In this document: positions 16,101 to 24,780 of the stretch, piece after piece
How positions within the stretch are numbered: the stretch's first letter is position 1
Layout: each line of letters opens with the position of its first letter
Source of the DNA: Hoylesella timonensis 4401737 = DSM 22865 = JCM 15640
Lineage (GTDB): Bacteria > Bacteroidota > Bacteroidia > Bacteroidales > Bacteroidaceae
Length of the DNA: 53,807 nt
Assembly (NCBI RefSeq): GCF_000455445.1
Contig: NZ_HG417090.1
Coordinates: forward strand, 63,599-117,405
Direction: 5' to 3'
Position numbers and translations under genes: made by a program
The notes under the pieces: model-generated
The model's input: only the letters and a program-made list of their open reading frames with translations
Told to the model about the DNA's origin: nothing
The model's database searches: none

Positions 16101-17146
16101 TCGTTCACCGACATACAAGTGCCACTCTTTAAGTTCATTGGCTGGCTCGATAACATGGTGGAAACCAATTTGTTTTCGTCACCAAACAATTTGTTTTCGT
16201 ACAATTGATACGAAATGTTGTAGTTCTTGGCAGCTTTCTTGTTCAAGTTTTCTACCGTTGTTACGATGTTTAATGCTCCCTTGCCATTTTTGAAAGTTGG
16301 CTTCACCACCAAATTCTGGATATGAACTTTTGGCGTTGCATATACGGCGACACTGCGAAAGATGCCCGGTAAACGAAACATGTCTTGAGCCTCAAGGAAC
16401 GATCCATCACTGGAGCGATATACTTCGACGGCAATATCGTTCTTTCCAGCATGTATATAAGGAGAGATATCAAAGCGAGCTGCATCACGTGAGTTCTTTG
16501 AGAACCCCACATATTGGCCATTTATCCATAGATAAAAGAAGCTGTCTACACCGTCAAACGACACAAACACCTCGCGCCCATCCCAGTGATTAGGAATGGT
16601 AAACGTGCGCTTATACGAGCCCACTTCATTGCGATATTTGTACGTGGTATAGTTCTTGGGCGGCTCTCGCATCACTCCAAGACGCCAGTCGTCAACAGCG
16701 ATGTTGTATTTGAAAATCACCCACTGGTTCACATAAATGGGCACACCGTATTTCAAACTTCCATCTTTTTGGACACCTTGCAAATTCCAAGAGCCAGGAA
16801 CTTTGATATTATCCCAGTTTTGAGTAGAATAATTCGTTTTATAAAAGTCGACTGGGCGTTCGTCTGGATTTTTAGAAAAATGAAATTTCCATTCCCCATC
16901 CAAGCTCATTCTATAAGACGAATTTTCTGGAAGAAACTTACGAGCTTCTTCTACGGTGGCGAAAGATGAAAAATTGGCACGCGGTTGCAACTTATTATAG
17001 CTCAATTGCTCTGGCGATTGCCATTCCTTCCCCGTTGGCGAAGACGCATTTCCATATTCAAAGCCTTCGAGCAGCTGGTTGTCTGCTATGGAAGAAAGCC
17101 CCAAAGATGCGAATAAACACAAAATGATAGTTCTCAATTTCATCAT
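13130..17146 (-). CDS. GH2 beta-galactosidase with C-terminal F5/8-type domain
   Basis: 1338 residues from ATG 17146, which begins a normal signal peptide (MMKLRTIILCLFASLGLSSI). Jelly-roll and Ig-like domains (WKFHFSKNPDERP, VGSYKRTFTIP, FDGVDSFFYLWINGQYVG) precede a TIM barrel with GVNRHDTNP, the acid/base glutamate in SLGNEAG (about E532) and the nucleophile in HISEYAHSMGN (about E595). A bgaL small-chain domain and a C-terminal galactose-binding-like F5/8 (CBM32) domain ending RYLRFTALHSHDGQDFATCA follow. It is exported, so it probably removes terminal beta-galactose from host or dietary glycans in the periplasm or at the surface. It is not in a SusCD locus here. The reading frame also allows ATG 17167. 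Confidence 0.93.
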   Translation of the reverse strand: MMKLRTIILCLFASLGLSSIADNQLLEGFEYGNASSPTGKEWQSPEQLSYNKLQPRANFSSFATVEEARKFLPENSSYRMSLDGEWKFHFSKNPDERPVDFYKTNYSTQNWDNIKVPGSWNLQGVQKDGSLKYGVPIYVNQWVIFKYNIAVDDWRLGVMREPPKNYTTYKYRNEVGSYKRTFTIPNHWDGREVFVSFDGVDSFFYLWINGQYVGFSKNSRDAARFDISPYIHAGKNDIAVEVYRSSDGSFLEAQDMFRLPGIFRSVAVYATPKVHIQNLVVKPTFKNGKGALNIVTTVENLNKKAAKNYNISYQLYENKLFGDENKLVSTMLSSQPMNLKSGTCMSVNDDFEFNNIKPWTPEEPNVYVLVAVLKDKKNKVAEVVSVQTGFRTVEIKDTPANEDEFNMAGRYFYINDQPLKLKGVNRHDTNPTTGHAIPREQMFQEIMMMKRANINHVRTSHYPNDPYFYYLCNKYGIVLESEANIESHEYFYGKESLSHPKEWRKAHVARVMEMVQSFINEPSIAIWSLGNEAGPGKNFVAAYQALKSVDQTRPVQYERNNDIVDMGSNQYPSIDWVRTAVKGKMNIKYPFHISEYAHSMGNAVGNLQDYWDAIESSNYFMGGAIWDWIDQSMYNYTKDGQRYLAYGGDFGDTPNDGQFVMNGIIFGDMKPKPQYFEVKKVYQNVGISWANQQDGTLDIFNKNYYTDDLTDYEVHWSLSADGIRVKKGVLPLGSVLPRQHKTVRVDGLCDALDSGKDYRLDVSFKLKADKPWAKAGYVQADQQLELHKAITRPSLASTMDKSLQPLKVMQQESKITVTGNGNTIVFDKSTGSLHSLVYGGKTIIAAGNGPKLDAFRAWVNNDNWAYQAWYENGLHNLQHKALDCKWVSNRDGSVSLSFKVESQGLSTAKLEGADKNWKKLVETGKRPDFKFTTNVIYTVYPDGSVESQSSITSNKTQLILPRLGYVMKLPADMSMMVYNGRGPIGNYPDRKTAQHIGIYEQQDVADEFVNFPKPQDMANHNDSRWVALQGEDGRSVIFATTATNNMSFSALPYSAQQLAMANHPHELPQSDGIYLHLDLAITGLGGNSCGQGAPLVKDRVKAVPHTFGYVIRPVSDMRSTTLNAAGMVSSSSEVPLSITRDNTGQVTIKGQQGHTVYYQLNGKNKTMKYDGPFNLRNGGKVNAWQKESNFKYEESFDKIETIPVTVSFASSVESGEGDASHLVDGNPRTYWHTMYSVTVANYPHWFELDGGAVKTMTGFTYLPRQDSWNGLVKDYRVEVSQDGKTWTQIGSDGTFPKTKALQRVMFNKPVKARYLRFTALHSHDGQDFATCAEFTILN

Positions 17147-17341
17147 AAAGTAGGTTTTAATTATCAACGTTTGGTTATTGGAACTACAATATTACAAAGA
17201 AAAATTGAGAAAAAGGAAGCATAATGAAATATTCAACAATAAAATGTACACTTTTACTCCTATTTCGTGAGCAAGGAGAGTCATTAAGGATTATATTCCC
17301 GTTTTTTAGTTCTCTTTTACGTATATATTGTAACTTTTACG

Positions 17342-17349
17342 TAATTTTG
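17342..17349 (+). promoter_or_regulatory. -7 box upstream of the urea transporter operon
   Basis: TAATTTTG fits TAnnTTTG, 42 bases before the ATG at 17391. A clear -33 element at 19-21 bases is not seen; TTTT at 17315-17318 is slightly too far. Confidence 0.5.
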
Positions 17350-17390
17350 TGCGCTGAAACGAACAAAAACACTTCTTAAGTGACAACTCA

Positions 17391-18257
17391 ATGCAGATGA
17401 TGAATAGTATATTCCGTGGTGTAGGACAAGTCATGTTTCAAGGCAATGCGCTGTCGGGCGCATTGATGCTTGCAGGTATTGCTTGCAACTCCCTCCTCAT
17501 GTGCTTGTTTGCCTTGGCTGGAAGTGCCATTGGTACATGTACGGCTGTTGCCCTTCGATATGACGGGGGACGCATCTGCGATGGCTTGTATGGCTTCAAC
17601 GCTGCGCTGGTAGGTATCGCCGTACCCTGTTTCATGCCCATCCATGTAGCCTCTGTTTTGCTCATGGTGGTGGCATGTGTGCTGTCAACGCTGGTGACGC
17701 GACTGTTCGAGCGGCAACGGTTGGCTCCCGCGCTTACCGCACCCTTCGTGCTCATCACCTGGGCGATGCTGCTGTTGAGTCATATTTTCCCCCAGTTACA
17801 GCTGCCAGCAACGACAGCTGCCGATACTGCGGAAAGTTTCTCGCTGATGAGAGCTGCCTCACTGAGCTTTGGACAAATCATGCTTCAGGGCAACAATCTG
17901 CTCACTGGCTTGTTGTTTCTTCTTGTCATTTGTGTTAATTCATGCAAGATGGGCATGGAATCGCTTGTCGCCTGTGCGCTGTGTCTCACCGTGGTGTGGG
18001 TGCCGGGTGTCAGTACCACCTCGGTGAACAACGGTATATATGGCTACAATGCCATACTTGCAGTTTTGGCAGTTGCCAACATTCTTGGCATTGGCTCATG
18101 GACTTACGTCAAGGCATTGGTTGCCCTGATACTTACGTTGCTGATACAGTATGTAGGTTTGCACATGGGTTTTGTCACGCTCACCGCACCTTTCGTGTTG
18201 TCGGTGTGGTTAGTGGTTTTGTATCAGACTTTCGTAGTTAAAACCAAACAAGATTAA
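17391..18257 (+). CDS. Urea transporter (UT family)
   Basis: 288 residues, about ten membrane segments in two homologous halves. IFRGVGQVMFQGNALSGALM in the first half is mirrored by SFGQIMLQGNNLLTGLLFLL in the second. LYGFNAALVGIAVP is mirrored by IYGYNAILAVLAVA. LTAPFVLITW is mirrored by LTAPFVLSVWLV. The internal duplication is the hallmark of UT-type urea channels (PF03253), which pass urea down its gradient through the inner membrane. No urease genes are in the window. It ends 4 bases before the C10 protease gene, so the two are almost certainly co-transcribed. Confidence 0.88.
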   Translation: MQMMNSIFRGVGQVMFQGNALSGALMLAGIACNSLLMCLFALAGSAIGTCTAVALRYDGGRICDGLYGFNAALVGIAVPCFMPIHVASVLLMVVACVLSTLVTRLFERQRLAPALTAPFVLITWAMLLLSHIFPQLQLPATTAADTAESFSLMRAASLSFGQIMLQGNNLLTGLLFLLVICVNSCKMGMESLVACALCLTVVWVPGVSTTSVNNGIYGYNAILAVLAVANILGIGSWTYVKALVALILTLLIQYVGLHMGFVTLTAPFVLSVWLVVLYQTFVVKTKQD

Positions 18258-18261
18258 AAAA

Positions 18262-20880
18262 ATGAAAATTAAAAGATGGTTAAGCCCCACCTTATGGGGC
18301 ATTGTGCTTGCCACGACGGTGAGCATTCCCACCTTGGGCAAGATAGTAACAGTGGACAAGTCGATAAATATTGCCCGCAAATATGTCAATGTGAGCCTTT
18401 CGGAACACCATGCTACGAGGGCTTCGCATGGTACGCCACCTTATTATATCTATAACGATCGCCATGGACGGGGGTTTGTTGTGGTGGCAGGCGATGATGA
18501 CATGGGACAAGTGTTGGGCTATTCGCACACAGGAACGCTCGACACGTTGCGTGCAAGTGGTGAACTTAAATTCCTGCTGAGTGCCTATCGTGACGCTTTT
18601 CATCAATTGCAAAGGCAACCCAGCACAAGAGCTACCGTTACCACTACGCCCCCTAACCGAAAGGAGGTGGCTCCGTTGCTCACAACGGCATGGAATCAAG
18701 ACGACCCTTACAATCGTCTTACGGGGTACAACTACACGGGATGTGTGGCTACGGCGGTGGCACAAATCATGTATTATCATCGCTGGCCAGAGCGTGGAAA
18801 GGGCAGCTACTCGTACAAGGTGAGTTATGACAACCGCACGATGAGCGTGGACTTCAGTGAGTCGGTATACCCATGGGACAAGATGTTACCCAAATACAAC
18901 ACACGCATGGCACTTGCCAATGCGGAGGCTTGCGATGCTGTGGCGCTGCTCATGCGTGATGTGGGCGTGTCGGTGAACATGCAGTACACCCCTACATCCA
19001 GCGGTGCACAAACTTTCATGGCTGCCAAGGCACTGAAAACGTACTTCAATTATTCCACCTCCATGCTCAACAAGTCTGATGAGGGTGCAGCTGCTTTCAT
19101 CCAGATATTGCGAAAGGAGATTGAAAATGGCTTCCCTGTGTACATCAGCGGCAGCGTGAAGTCGGGCGGTAGCGGACACGCATGGGTGGTAGACGGTGTA
19201 GATAAGGACAACCTCTTTCACATGAACTTTGGTTGGGGAGGCGGTGGCGACGGCTACTTCTCCGTTACAGCACTGAATCTTTCCACTACAGGACAGGAGT
19301 TTGGAGGAAAACCTCTCTCCTTTAACAAGCAGGTGCAGATAGTTTTGGTGCATCCCAACAAACCGGGAAGCGCACCCATTGATGCCGAACTTGCCGATGA
19401 TGCCCCCAACTTGTGTTTCAACTCGGAGGGCAATATGAGCGTAGTTGGCGGCATGCCCACCAACAAACAGCAACCCATGACGGTTAGCTATCACCACTTT
19501 AGGAACCAAGCCAACGGAACGTTTGCCGGAGATATTGGCTTGGGCGTGTACAACGAGCAGGGCAAGCAAGTAAAAGTGGTGCCATCGGCATGGCACGACA
19601 GCGGCGGATATACCGCAGAGCGCGGCAAGTATAACGGTGGTGTGCTGCAATCGGGACAGCTGATTGATGATGCTTGCACGTTTACGGTGAATCTTGAAGG
19701 TCTTGCAGATGGACGCTACTACTTGCAGGCTGTATGCGCCAGCCTCAAGGATAAGGACACCTACGGAGCATGGTGCAGGATGAAAACGGCACCACGCATA
19801 GCCTTTCAGGTGCAAGGCAACGACGTGCGCCTATTTGAGAAACCCGATGACAAGGCACCTTTCGCATTGGCATCACATCCGTATACGCTCAAACCGTGTA
19901 CTGCTGGCAACAAAGCCACGCTGTGTTTGACCATTCGCAAACTCACGGGTACGCCCTTCGATGGTACGGTGAGGGTGTCGCTTGTGGATGATGACAATCA
20001 TGTGGTGGCTACGGGACAAACCGCAGAGGCAGTGGATTTTGAGATGTTTGCCGAGACCGAGGTAAGGGTGGACATGCACTTGCCCGACCATCTGCAGTCC
20101 AAGGAATACAAACTGAGGGTGGAGGTAATCAAGCAATATGATGCCGGCAACATTGCCACGGTGGGCATGGTGCATGGCGATGAGCCGTCTACGTTGCAAG
20201 TGGAGGCCGCTAAGCCCAGCGACAAGCTTTTCGTAAAACTCCAAGGAATGGTGCAAGACAACAGTGGCTCTTCCATACCGCCCACGAACGTAGACCTCAG
20301 TGGCAATCCATTGCTCAAGATAGGAGTGGTGATGACGCTCGCACCTCAAGCCACCTACAACGGCACATTGACGCTTTGCTTGATTGATACGAAAACTCAG
20401 CGACGCATATCCTTGGGCAGCAATGCTCAAAAGCAATACAACTTGTTAGGTGGAGGGGATGATGAAATATTTGTTACAGGATGGTTGAAGAACAATGATA
20501 ACTTATGCGTCATCAACAACCGTACCTACCGATTGGCGTTGATGGGCATGGTAGACGGTGTGGAGTGTGATTTGTGGAACGAGAATTGCGCTCCCTTTGA
20601 AGTGTCGTTTACGAACAGTATTTACAATAATTATCCTGGCGAGACCGCACATATAGACGCAACACAAAGCTCGCTACGCATGGTGAGAGGTGGTAACTGG
20701 ATTGACGTGCAGGGTGAGGACTTGGCACATGTGCAGGTGTTCGCACTCGACGGAACCCTGATTGCCGCCTCCGATGCCCACGGACAACATACGGTGAGGT
20801 TGCACGTTCCTACCACGCAAGTGGTTGTTGTGCGGGTGAAAACTCTTTATGGCAGCACCATGACGAAGAAGTTAAGATAA
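18262..20880 (+). CDS. Secreted C10 cysteine protease (interpain A / streptopain-like)
   Basis: 872 residues, close to interpain A of Prevotella intermedia. Signal peptide about 1-26. A prodomain contains GRGFVVVAGDDDMGQVLGYS. The catalytic domain has Cys161 in YNYTGCVATAVAQIMYYHRW, His306 in GGSGHAWVVDGVD, and the C10 signature MNFGWGGGGDGYF. Long beta-sandwich repeats follow, and a C-terminal segment (VQVFALDGTLIAASDAHGQH...RVKTLYGSTMTKKLR) looks like a type IX secretion sorting domain. It would be made as a zymogen, exported by Sec then T9SS, and degrade host proteins such as complement C3 or haemoglobin in characterised relatives. It shares an operon with the urea transporter. Confidence 0.93.
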   Translation: MKIKRWLSPTLWGIVLATTVSIPTLGKIVTVDKSINIARKYVNVSLSEHHATRASHGTPPYYIYNDRHGRGFVVVAGDDDMGQVLGYSHTGTLDTLRASGELKFLLSAYRDAFHQLQRQPSTRATVTTTPPNRKEVAPLLTTAWNQDDPYNRLTGYNYTGCVATAVAQIMYYHRWPERGKGSYSYKVSYDNRTMSVDFSESVYPWDKMLPKYNTRMALANAEACDAVALLMRDVGVSVNMQYTPTSSGAQTFMAAKALKTYFNYSTSMLNKSDEGAAAFIQILRKEIENGFPVYISGSVKSGGSGHAWVVDGVDKDNLFHMNFGWGGGGDGYFSVTALNLSTTGQEFGGKPLSFNKQVQIVLVHPNKPGSAPIDAELADDAPNLCFNSEGNMSVVGGMPTNKQQPMTVSYHHFRNQANGTFAGDIGLGVYNEQGKQVKVVPSAWHDSGGYTAERGKYNGGVLQSGQLIDDACTFTVNLEGLADGRYYLQAVCASLKDKDTYGAWCRMKTAPRIAFQVQGNDVRLFEKPDDKAPFALASHPYTLKPCTAGNKATLCLTIRKLTGTPFDGTVRVSLVDDDNHVVATGQTAEAVDFEMFAETEVRVDMHLPDHLQSKEYKLRVEVIKQYDAGNIATVGMVHGDEPSTLQVEAAKPSDKLFVKLQGMVQDNSGSSIPPTNVDLSGNPLLKIGVVMTLAPQATYNGTLTLCLIDTKTQRRISLGSNAQKQYNLLGGGDDEIFVTGWLKNNDNLCVINNRTYRLALMGMVDGVECDLWNENCAPFEVSFTNSIYNNYPGETAHIDATQSSLRMVRGGNWIDVQGEDLAHVQVFALDGTLIAASDAHGQHTVRLHVPTTQVVVVRVKTLYGSTMTKKLR

Positions 20881-20993
20881 AACTTTGAAAATGCTGCTTC
20901 ATGACTAATCAATTCTGTTCAAACTCAACGAGGTTGCTGTGAATGTCATAACTACTTTTTGTGCTAACTGACTTATAATTGGGGAATTTTATC

Positions 20994-21001
20994 TAAATTT
21001 G
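20994..21001 (+). promoter_or_regulatory. -7 box of the TamL gene
   Basis: TAAATTTG matches TAnnTTTG, 76 bases upstream of the ATG. The expected -33 motif is weak. Confidence 0.5.
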
Positions 21002-21076
21002 CATTCATTCTCTACACGTGGCTTCTTTCCCTCATGTTTAGAAAACCTGATTTGAAAGCGAACAAGAACATCAATC

Positions 21077-23296
21077 ATGCAACTCTTGAAACAGATTAGA
21101 TTAGCGATATATTTTGCTATATTCATTTTGATAACCAGTTGTTCGTCAACACGTTTTGTGTCACAAAATGAATATTTGCTGGAAGAGGTGCAAATCAAGT
21201 CCGATCAAAAAGGATTTGATGCAGCTTCGTTGGAACCATACATCCGCCAGAAAGCCAACTCCAAGTGGTTCTCTCTTTTCAAAATTCCAATGGGAACTTA
21301 TGCGCTTTCGGGTCGAGATACCACGAAATGGGTCAACAGGACGTTACAAAAGATTGGTGAAAAACCTGTTATTTTTGACACTTTACAAGCACGTCTGTCC
21401 CAAAAAGATTTGAAGACGGCGCTGCAAAATGCGGGCTATATGCATGCAGAAGTGTCTTTTGATGTGAAAACCAAGGGCAAGTCGCTAACGGCTATTTACA
21501 CGCTTCATCCTGGGAAACCTTATTATATTAACAGTGTAACCTATGACATTCAAGACCAACAAATTCAGCGAGTTTTGGCATTGGACAGACCCGAGAATGC
21601 TGCGTTGGGTCTAAAAGCTGGTTCGCGCTTTACTGTCGATCGTTTAGACGAAGAACGTGAGCGAATCACCAAACTGTTGTTGGATAGTGGGTTCTATAAA
21701 TTTCATAAAGACTTTATCGTATTTGAGGCAGATTCCACACGTCATCGAACAGGAGTGAACTTGATAGTCAAGCTGTTAAAGTATCGTGCTAATAGTGATG
21801 CCCCTATCACCAATCATCCACGCTACACCATTAGAACGATTCATTATACCTCGAAAGATAGCACAAAAATCAATCTGCGCCCTTCTGTTTTAATGTATAA
21901 TACTGCCCTCATTGAGGGGGAGCCGTTCTCTGCGAGCAAACTTCAGCAAACCTATCTTAACTTTGCAAAACTACAGGCTATCCAATATACCAATATAAGA
22001 TTTAGGGAATTACCCGATACTACCTTGCTTGATTGTGACATTCAGTTAAGTCAACAAAAGCCAAGAACCATCTCTTTTCAGCCTGAAGGTACCAACACGG
22101 CAGGTGATTTGGGAGCCGCTGTGCTGTTCACTTATGAAAATAGAAACCTGTTTCGTGGGAGTGAGGTGTTGAGCTTACAGTTGCGAGGAGCCTTTGAGGC
22201 CATCACGGGCTTAGAAGGTTACAATGATCAAGATTATCAAGAATATAATGCAGAGGCAAAAATTCTGTTTCCACGATTTCTGGCACCATTCCTTTCCCAT
22301 TCTTTTCGTCGGCAACGGAGTGCTTCTTCCGAAATTTCGTTGAGTTATAACTTGCAGAATCGCCCAGAGTTTCATCGGCGTGTCTTTTCTTCTGCCTTCA
22401 GGTATCGCTGGAGTGAGCCTCATCATCACTTGTCCTATCGTCTGGATTTGATAGATTTGAACTATGTCCACATGCCTTGGATTTCGGATACTTTCAAGCG
22501 AGACTATTTGGACAGCGTGAGCAATCGCAATGCCATTTTGAGATATAATTATGAAAATCTGCTTCTCATGAAGATAGGTTTTGGGGTCACCTATAATGAC
22601 GGTCAGCATGCTGTCATTGCAAATATTGAGACGGTGGGCAACATCTTTGGCGGAGTGGCAAAGCCCTTGGGATTCAAAAAGAATGAGGAGGGACAATACA
22701 AGCTGTTTAATACCGCCTTTGCGCAATTTGTCAAAGGCGACATTGCTTATACTCGTTTGATACCATTCGACCCCAACAATTCGTTAGCATTGCATGTAGG
22801 TCTCGGCATTGCTTATCCTTATGGCAATTCTAAAGTGTTGCCTTTCGAGAAACGATATTTTTCTGGAGGTGCCAACTCGGTGAGAGGGTGGAGTGTTCGC
22901 GAGCTTGGACCGGGAAGTTTTAGAGGAACAGATGGACGAATTGATTTCATCAACCAGACTGGTGACATGAAGTTGGATATGAATGCAGAGTTTCGCACCA
23001 AGCTGTTTTGGAAGCTGAATGGCGCTGCCTTTATTGATGCAGGCAACATTTGGACTTTGCGAGCTTATGATGAACAACCAGGAGGGCAGTTCAAATTAGA
23101 CCAATTTTATAAACAGATAGCAGTGGCTTATGGTTTGGGATTTCGATTGAATTTCGGTTATTTCATCCTTCGATTTGATATGGGCATGAAAGCCATCAAT
23201 CCAGCTTATACAAACAATGAGGAGCATTACGCTTTTTTGCATCCCAATCTTAAACGCGACTTCGCCTTCCACTTTGCTGTTGGTTTGCCATTCTAA
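21077..23296 (+). CDS. tamL: TamL-type lipoprotein of the Omp85 / BamA superfamily
   Basis: 739 residues. A lipoprotein signal (IYFAIFILITSCSS, lipid on the Cys) precedes POTRA-like repeats (LQNAGYMHAEVSFDVKTKGK, LLLDSGFYKFHKDFIVFEAD) and a C-terminal 16-strand barrel. The barrel has the superfamily signature GGANSVRGWS and ends with FAFHFAVGLPF. In Bacteroidetes this lipidated TamA-like protein works with TamB in moving lipids or proteins to the outer membrane. No tamB gene is next to it here, which is less usual. It has its own promoter and is followed by the convergent greA. Confidence 0.85.
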   Translation: MQLLKQIRLAIYFAIFILITSCSSTRFVSQNEYLLEEVQIKSDQKGFDAASLEPYIRQKANSKWFSLFKIPMGTYALSGRDTTKWVNRTLQKIGEKPVIFDTLQARLSQKDLKTALQNAGYMHAEVSFDVKTKGKSLTAIYTLHPGKPYYINSVTYDIQDQQIQRVLALDRPENAALGLKAGSRFTVDRLDEERERITKLLLDSGFYKFHKDFIVFEADSTRHRTGVNLIVKLLKYRANSDAPITNHPRYTIRTIHYTSKDSTKINLRPSVLMYNTALIEGEPFSASKLQQTYLNFAKLQAIQYTNIRFRELPDTTLLDCDIQLSQQKPRTISFQPEGTNTAGDLGAAVLFTYENRNLFRGSEVLSLQLRGAFEAITGLEGYNDQDYQEYNAEAKILFPRFLAPFLSHSFRRQRSASSEISLSYNLQNRPEFHRRVFSSAFRYRWSEPHHHLSYRLDLIDLNYVHMPWISDTFKRDYLDSVSNRNAILRYNYENLLLMKIGFGVTYNDGQHAVIANIETVGNIFGGVAKPLGFKKNEEGQYKLFNTAFAQFVKGDIAYTRLIPFDPNNSLALHVGLGIAYPYGNSKVLPFEKRYFSGGANSVRGWSVRELGPGSFRGTDGRIDFINQTGDMKLDMNAEFRTKLFWKLNGAAFIDAGNIWTLRAYDEQPGGQFKLDQFYKQIAVAYGLGFRLNFGYFILRFDMGMKAINPAYTNNEEHYAFLHPNLKRDFAFHFAVGLPF

Positions 23297-23442
23297 TCGT
23301 GTTCTTGTATTTTCTCAAGTGGCTATCAGTTAAACTTTTATTTCTACACAAGAAATATCCATTTATCCAAGCTGCTAAAAGCTAACCGAAAAAGTAGTCA
23401 TGAGCGCAGAAAGTAGAAAAGACTTCAACCGCATCAATTCTT

Positions 23443-23907
23443 TTATAGCTCTACCTCGTCAATGTGTAGAGTGATAGTACCAGCTGGTACACGTACCGTT
23501 ACCTCATCTCCCTGCTTCTTGTCTAACAAAGCTTGGGCAATGGGAGAGTGAATAGATATCTTTCCTTCTCGCATATTAGCTTCGTGTGCACTTACAATGC
23601 GATAGGTCATCTTGGCTTTGTTTCCTAAATTTGTTATCGTAACTTTGCTTAGTAATCCTATTTTATCGGCTGATAAACGAGAGGTGTCAACCACACGAGC
23701 AAACTCCAAGACTTTCTGCTTAAATCTAATTCGGCTCAGCAAACGACCTTGTTCGCGTTTGGCAGCATGATATTCGAAGTTTTCGCTCAAGTCGCCTTTG
23801 TCTCGCGCCTCCGCTATGGCGTCTCTAACTCGTGGTAGTTCTATCGTTTCAAGTTGTTTTAATTCAGCCACTAACTTGTCGTAGCCTTCTTGCGACATAT
23901 ATTCCAT
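23443..23907 (-). CDS. greA: Transcription elongation factor GreA
   Basis: 154 residues, full length. The N-terminal coiled coil contains EYMSQEGYDKLVAELKQLE and the acidic tip ARDKGDLSENFEYHAAKREQ, whose D and E residues reach into the RNA polymerase secondary channel to stimulate cleavage of backtracked RNA. The C-terminal FKBP-like domain includes ISIHSPIAQALLDKKQGDEV. SENFEYHAAK in place of the common SENAEYHAAR is a mild variant. It is a single gene, convergent with tamL. Confidence 0.95.
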   Translation of the reverse strand: MEYMSQEGYDKLVAELKQLETIELPRVRDAIAEARDKGDLSENFEYHAAKREQGRLLSRIRFKQKVLEFARVVDTSRLSADKIGLLSKVTITNLGNKAKMTYRIVSAHEANMREGKISIHSPIAQALLDKKQGDEVTVRVPAGTITLHIDEVEL

Positions 23908-23974
23908 GATGTGCTTTCGTTTTAATTTCTCATCTTTATTTAATAGTAAGACGCCCCTACATGAGGTTGCATAT

Positions 23975-23996
23975 AAAACGCAGGAAAGCGTTTTTT
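23975..23996 (+). terminator. Terminator-like hairpin in the greA leader region
   Basis: AAAACGC pairs with GCGTTTT around AGGAAA and runs into TTTTTT on the plus strand. It lies 70 bases upstream of the greA start, where a plus-strand terminator is unexpected. It could end an antisense transcript or form part of a greA leader. Confidence 0.4.
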
Positions 23997-24191
23997 AGTA
24001 TTATTGTAGTCCGCTAAAACTTATCTATAGCCTTCTTTGTAAGAAAAGAAGCCTTCCATGGACTGTCTACACAGTATGAGTCAGTTAATTACTACCTCTT
24101 TTTTGGACAGAATCAGGTATGCGGAAGATTTTAACAAGAAGAGTAGGATTGGAAGCTGTTTGTGACTTTTATATAAATTTATCGGCAAAAA
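23997..24191. other. Non-coding spacer between greA and the DUF3791 locus
   Basis: Contains two imperfect copies of a GAAGGC/TTCTTT motif (near 24030-24060) and no reading frame of note. Confidence 0.4.
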
Positions 24192-24222
24192 ATTGGCATT
24201 GTTTACTTATTCGTTATCTTTG
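24192..24222 (+). promoter_or_regulatory. Promoter of the DUF3791/DUF3990 locus
   Basis: ATTG (24192-24195), 19 bases, TATCTTTG (24215-24222): a good Bacteroidetes promoter. The transcript would carry a short open frame (24244-24294) before the first recognisable gene. Confidence 0.65.
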
Positions 24223-24243
24223 TGACAAATAAGATGAGAAATA

Positions 24244-24294
24244 ATGCTCAAACGAGAATATATTAGGCAATTCTTCCCCGAACAATATAAATAA
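24244..24294 (+). CDS. Possible 16-residue upstream peptide
   Basis: MLKREYIRQFFPEQYK followed by TAA, 12 bases before the DUF3791 start and directly after the promoter. It could be a leader peptide, or the leftover C-terminus of a gene deleted between promoter and DUF3791. Such short frames also occur by chance. Confidence 0.25.
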   Translation: MLKREYIRQFFPEQYK

Positions 24295-24306
24295 GGAGAA
24301 CGCACT

Positions 24307-24531
24307 ATGGAATACAGCAAGGAAGAAAAATTGGAATGGACGATGATTTTCATTCATGAGTTTGGCAAGCGCTTTGGTCTAACGATGAAACAGGCTTTCG
24401 GCTATCTGAGCCGTTTCAAGGGTATTGACTTCATCGACAAGCATTATGGCTTTGTACACACGCAGTCGTTTGAAAGTATGGTGGACGACATCGCTGGATT
24501 ATGCAAAAGAATGGGAGGACATTTGGGATGA
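24307..24531 (+). CDS. DUF3791-domain protein
   Basis: 74 residues: WTMIFIHEFGKRFGLTMKQA, then YLSRFKGIDFIDKHYGFVHT and MVDDIAGLCKRMGG. This matches the short helical DUF3791 proteins found next to DUF3990 genes in gut and oral bacteria. The pairing behaves like a toxin-antitoxin or toxin-immunity layout, with DUF3791 the likely partner of the ART-like DUF3990 protein. Its stop overlaps the next ATG (ATGA), so translation is coupled. It appears intact. Confidence 0.75.
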   Translation: MEYSKEEKLEWTMIFIHEFGKRFGLTMKQAFGYLSRFKGIDFIDKHYGFVHTQSFESMVDDIAGLCKRMGGHLG

Positions 24532-24761
24532 TACTCTATCATGGCACAAATGTGGATTTTGATAACATCGACCTGACGAAATCAGAACCTAACAAAGACT
24601 TTGGACAGGGTTTCTACTTGTCGGATAACAGATGGCAGGCAGAAGAATTGGTAGCCGCACGGGTGGAGCTGACAGGAGGTGAAGCTATCGTTCTTGAATA
24701 TAATTTTGACGAAGCGTTGCTTGATAGTGGTGCGCTACGAGTAAAACGCTTTGACAACTAA
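24528..24761 (+). pseudogene. DUF3990 ADP-ribosyltransferase-like protein, truncated
   Basis: 77 residues from ATG 24528. MILYHGTNVDFDNID and KDFGQGFYLSDNRWQAEEL correspond to the N-terminal half of DUF3990, an ART-like fold with YHGT and G-FY motifs. Full proteins are about twice this length. The C-terminal part expected to carry the remaining catalytic residues is absent. The frame ends 19 bases before dispersed repeat copy B, so insertion or deletion at the repeat probably removed the end. The toxin-like activity is likely lost while the partner gene remains. Confidence 0.7.
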
Positions 24762-24780
24762 TTGTAGTTTTTGTCCTATT

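Noticed and set aside
18886..19815. Long antisense frame of 309 codons within the C10 protease gene
   Set aside because: It is a shadow of the GC-rich protease frame and has no recognisable domain; the sense strand carries catalytic motifs.
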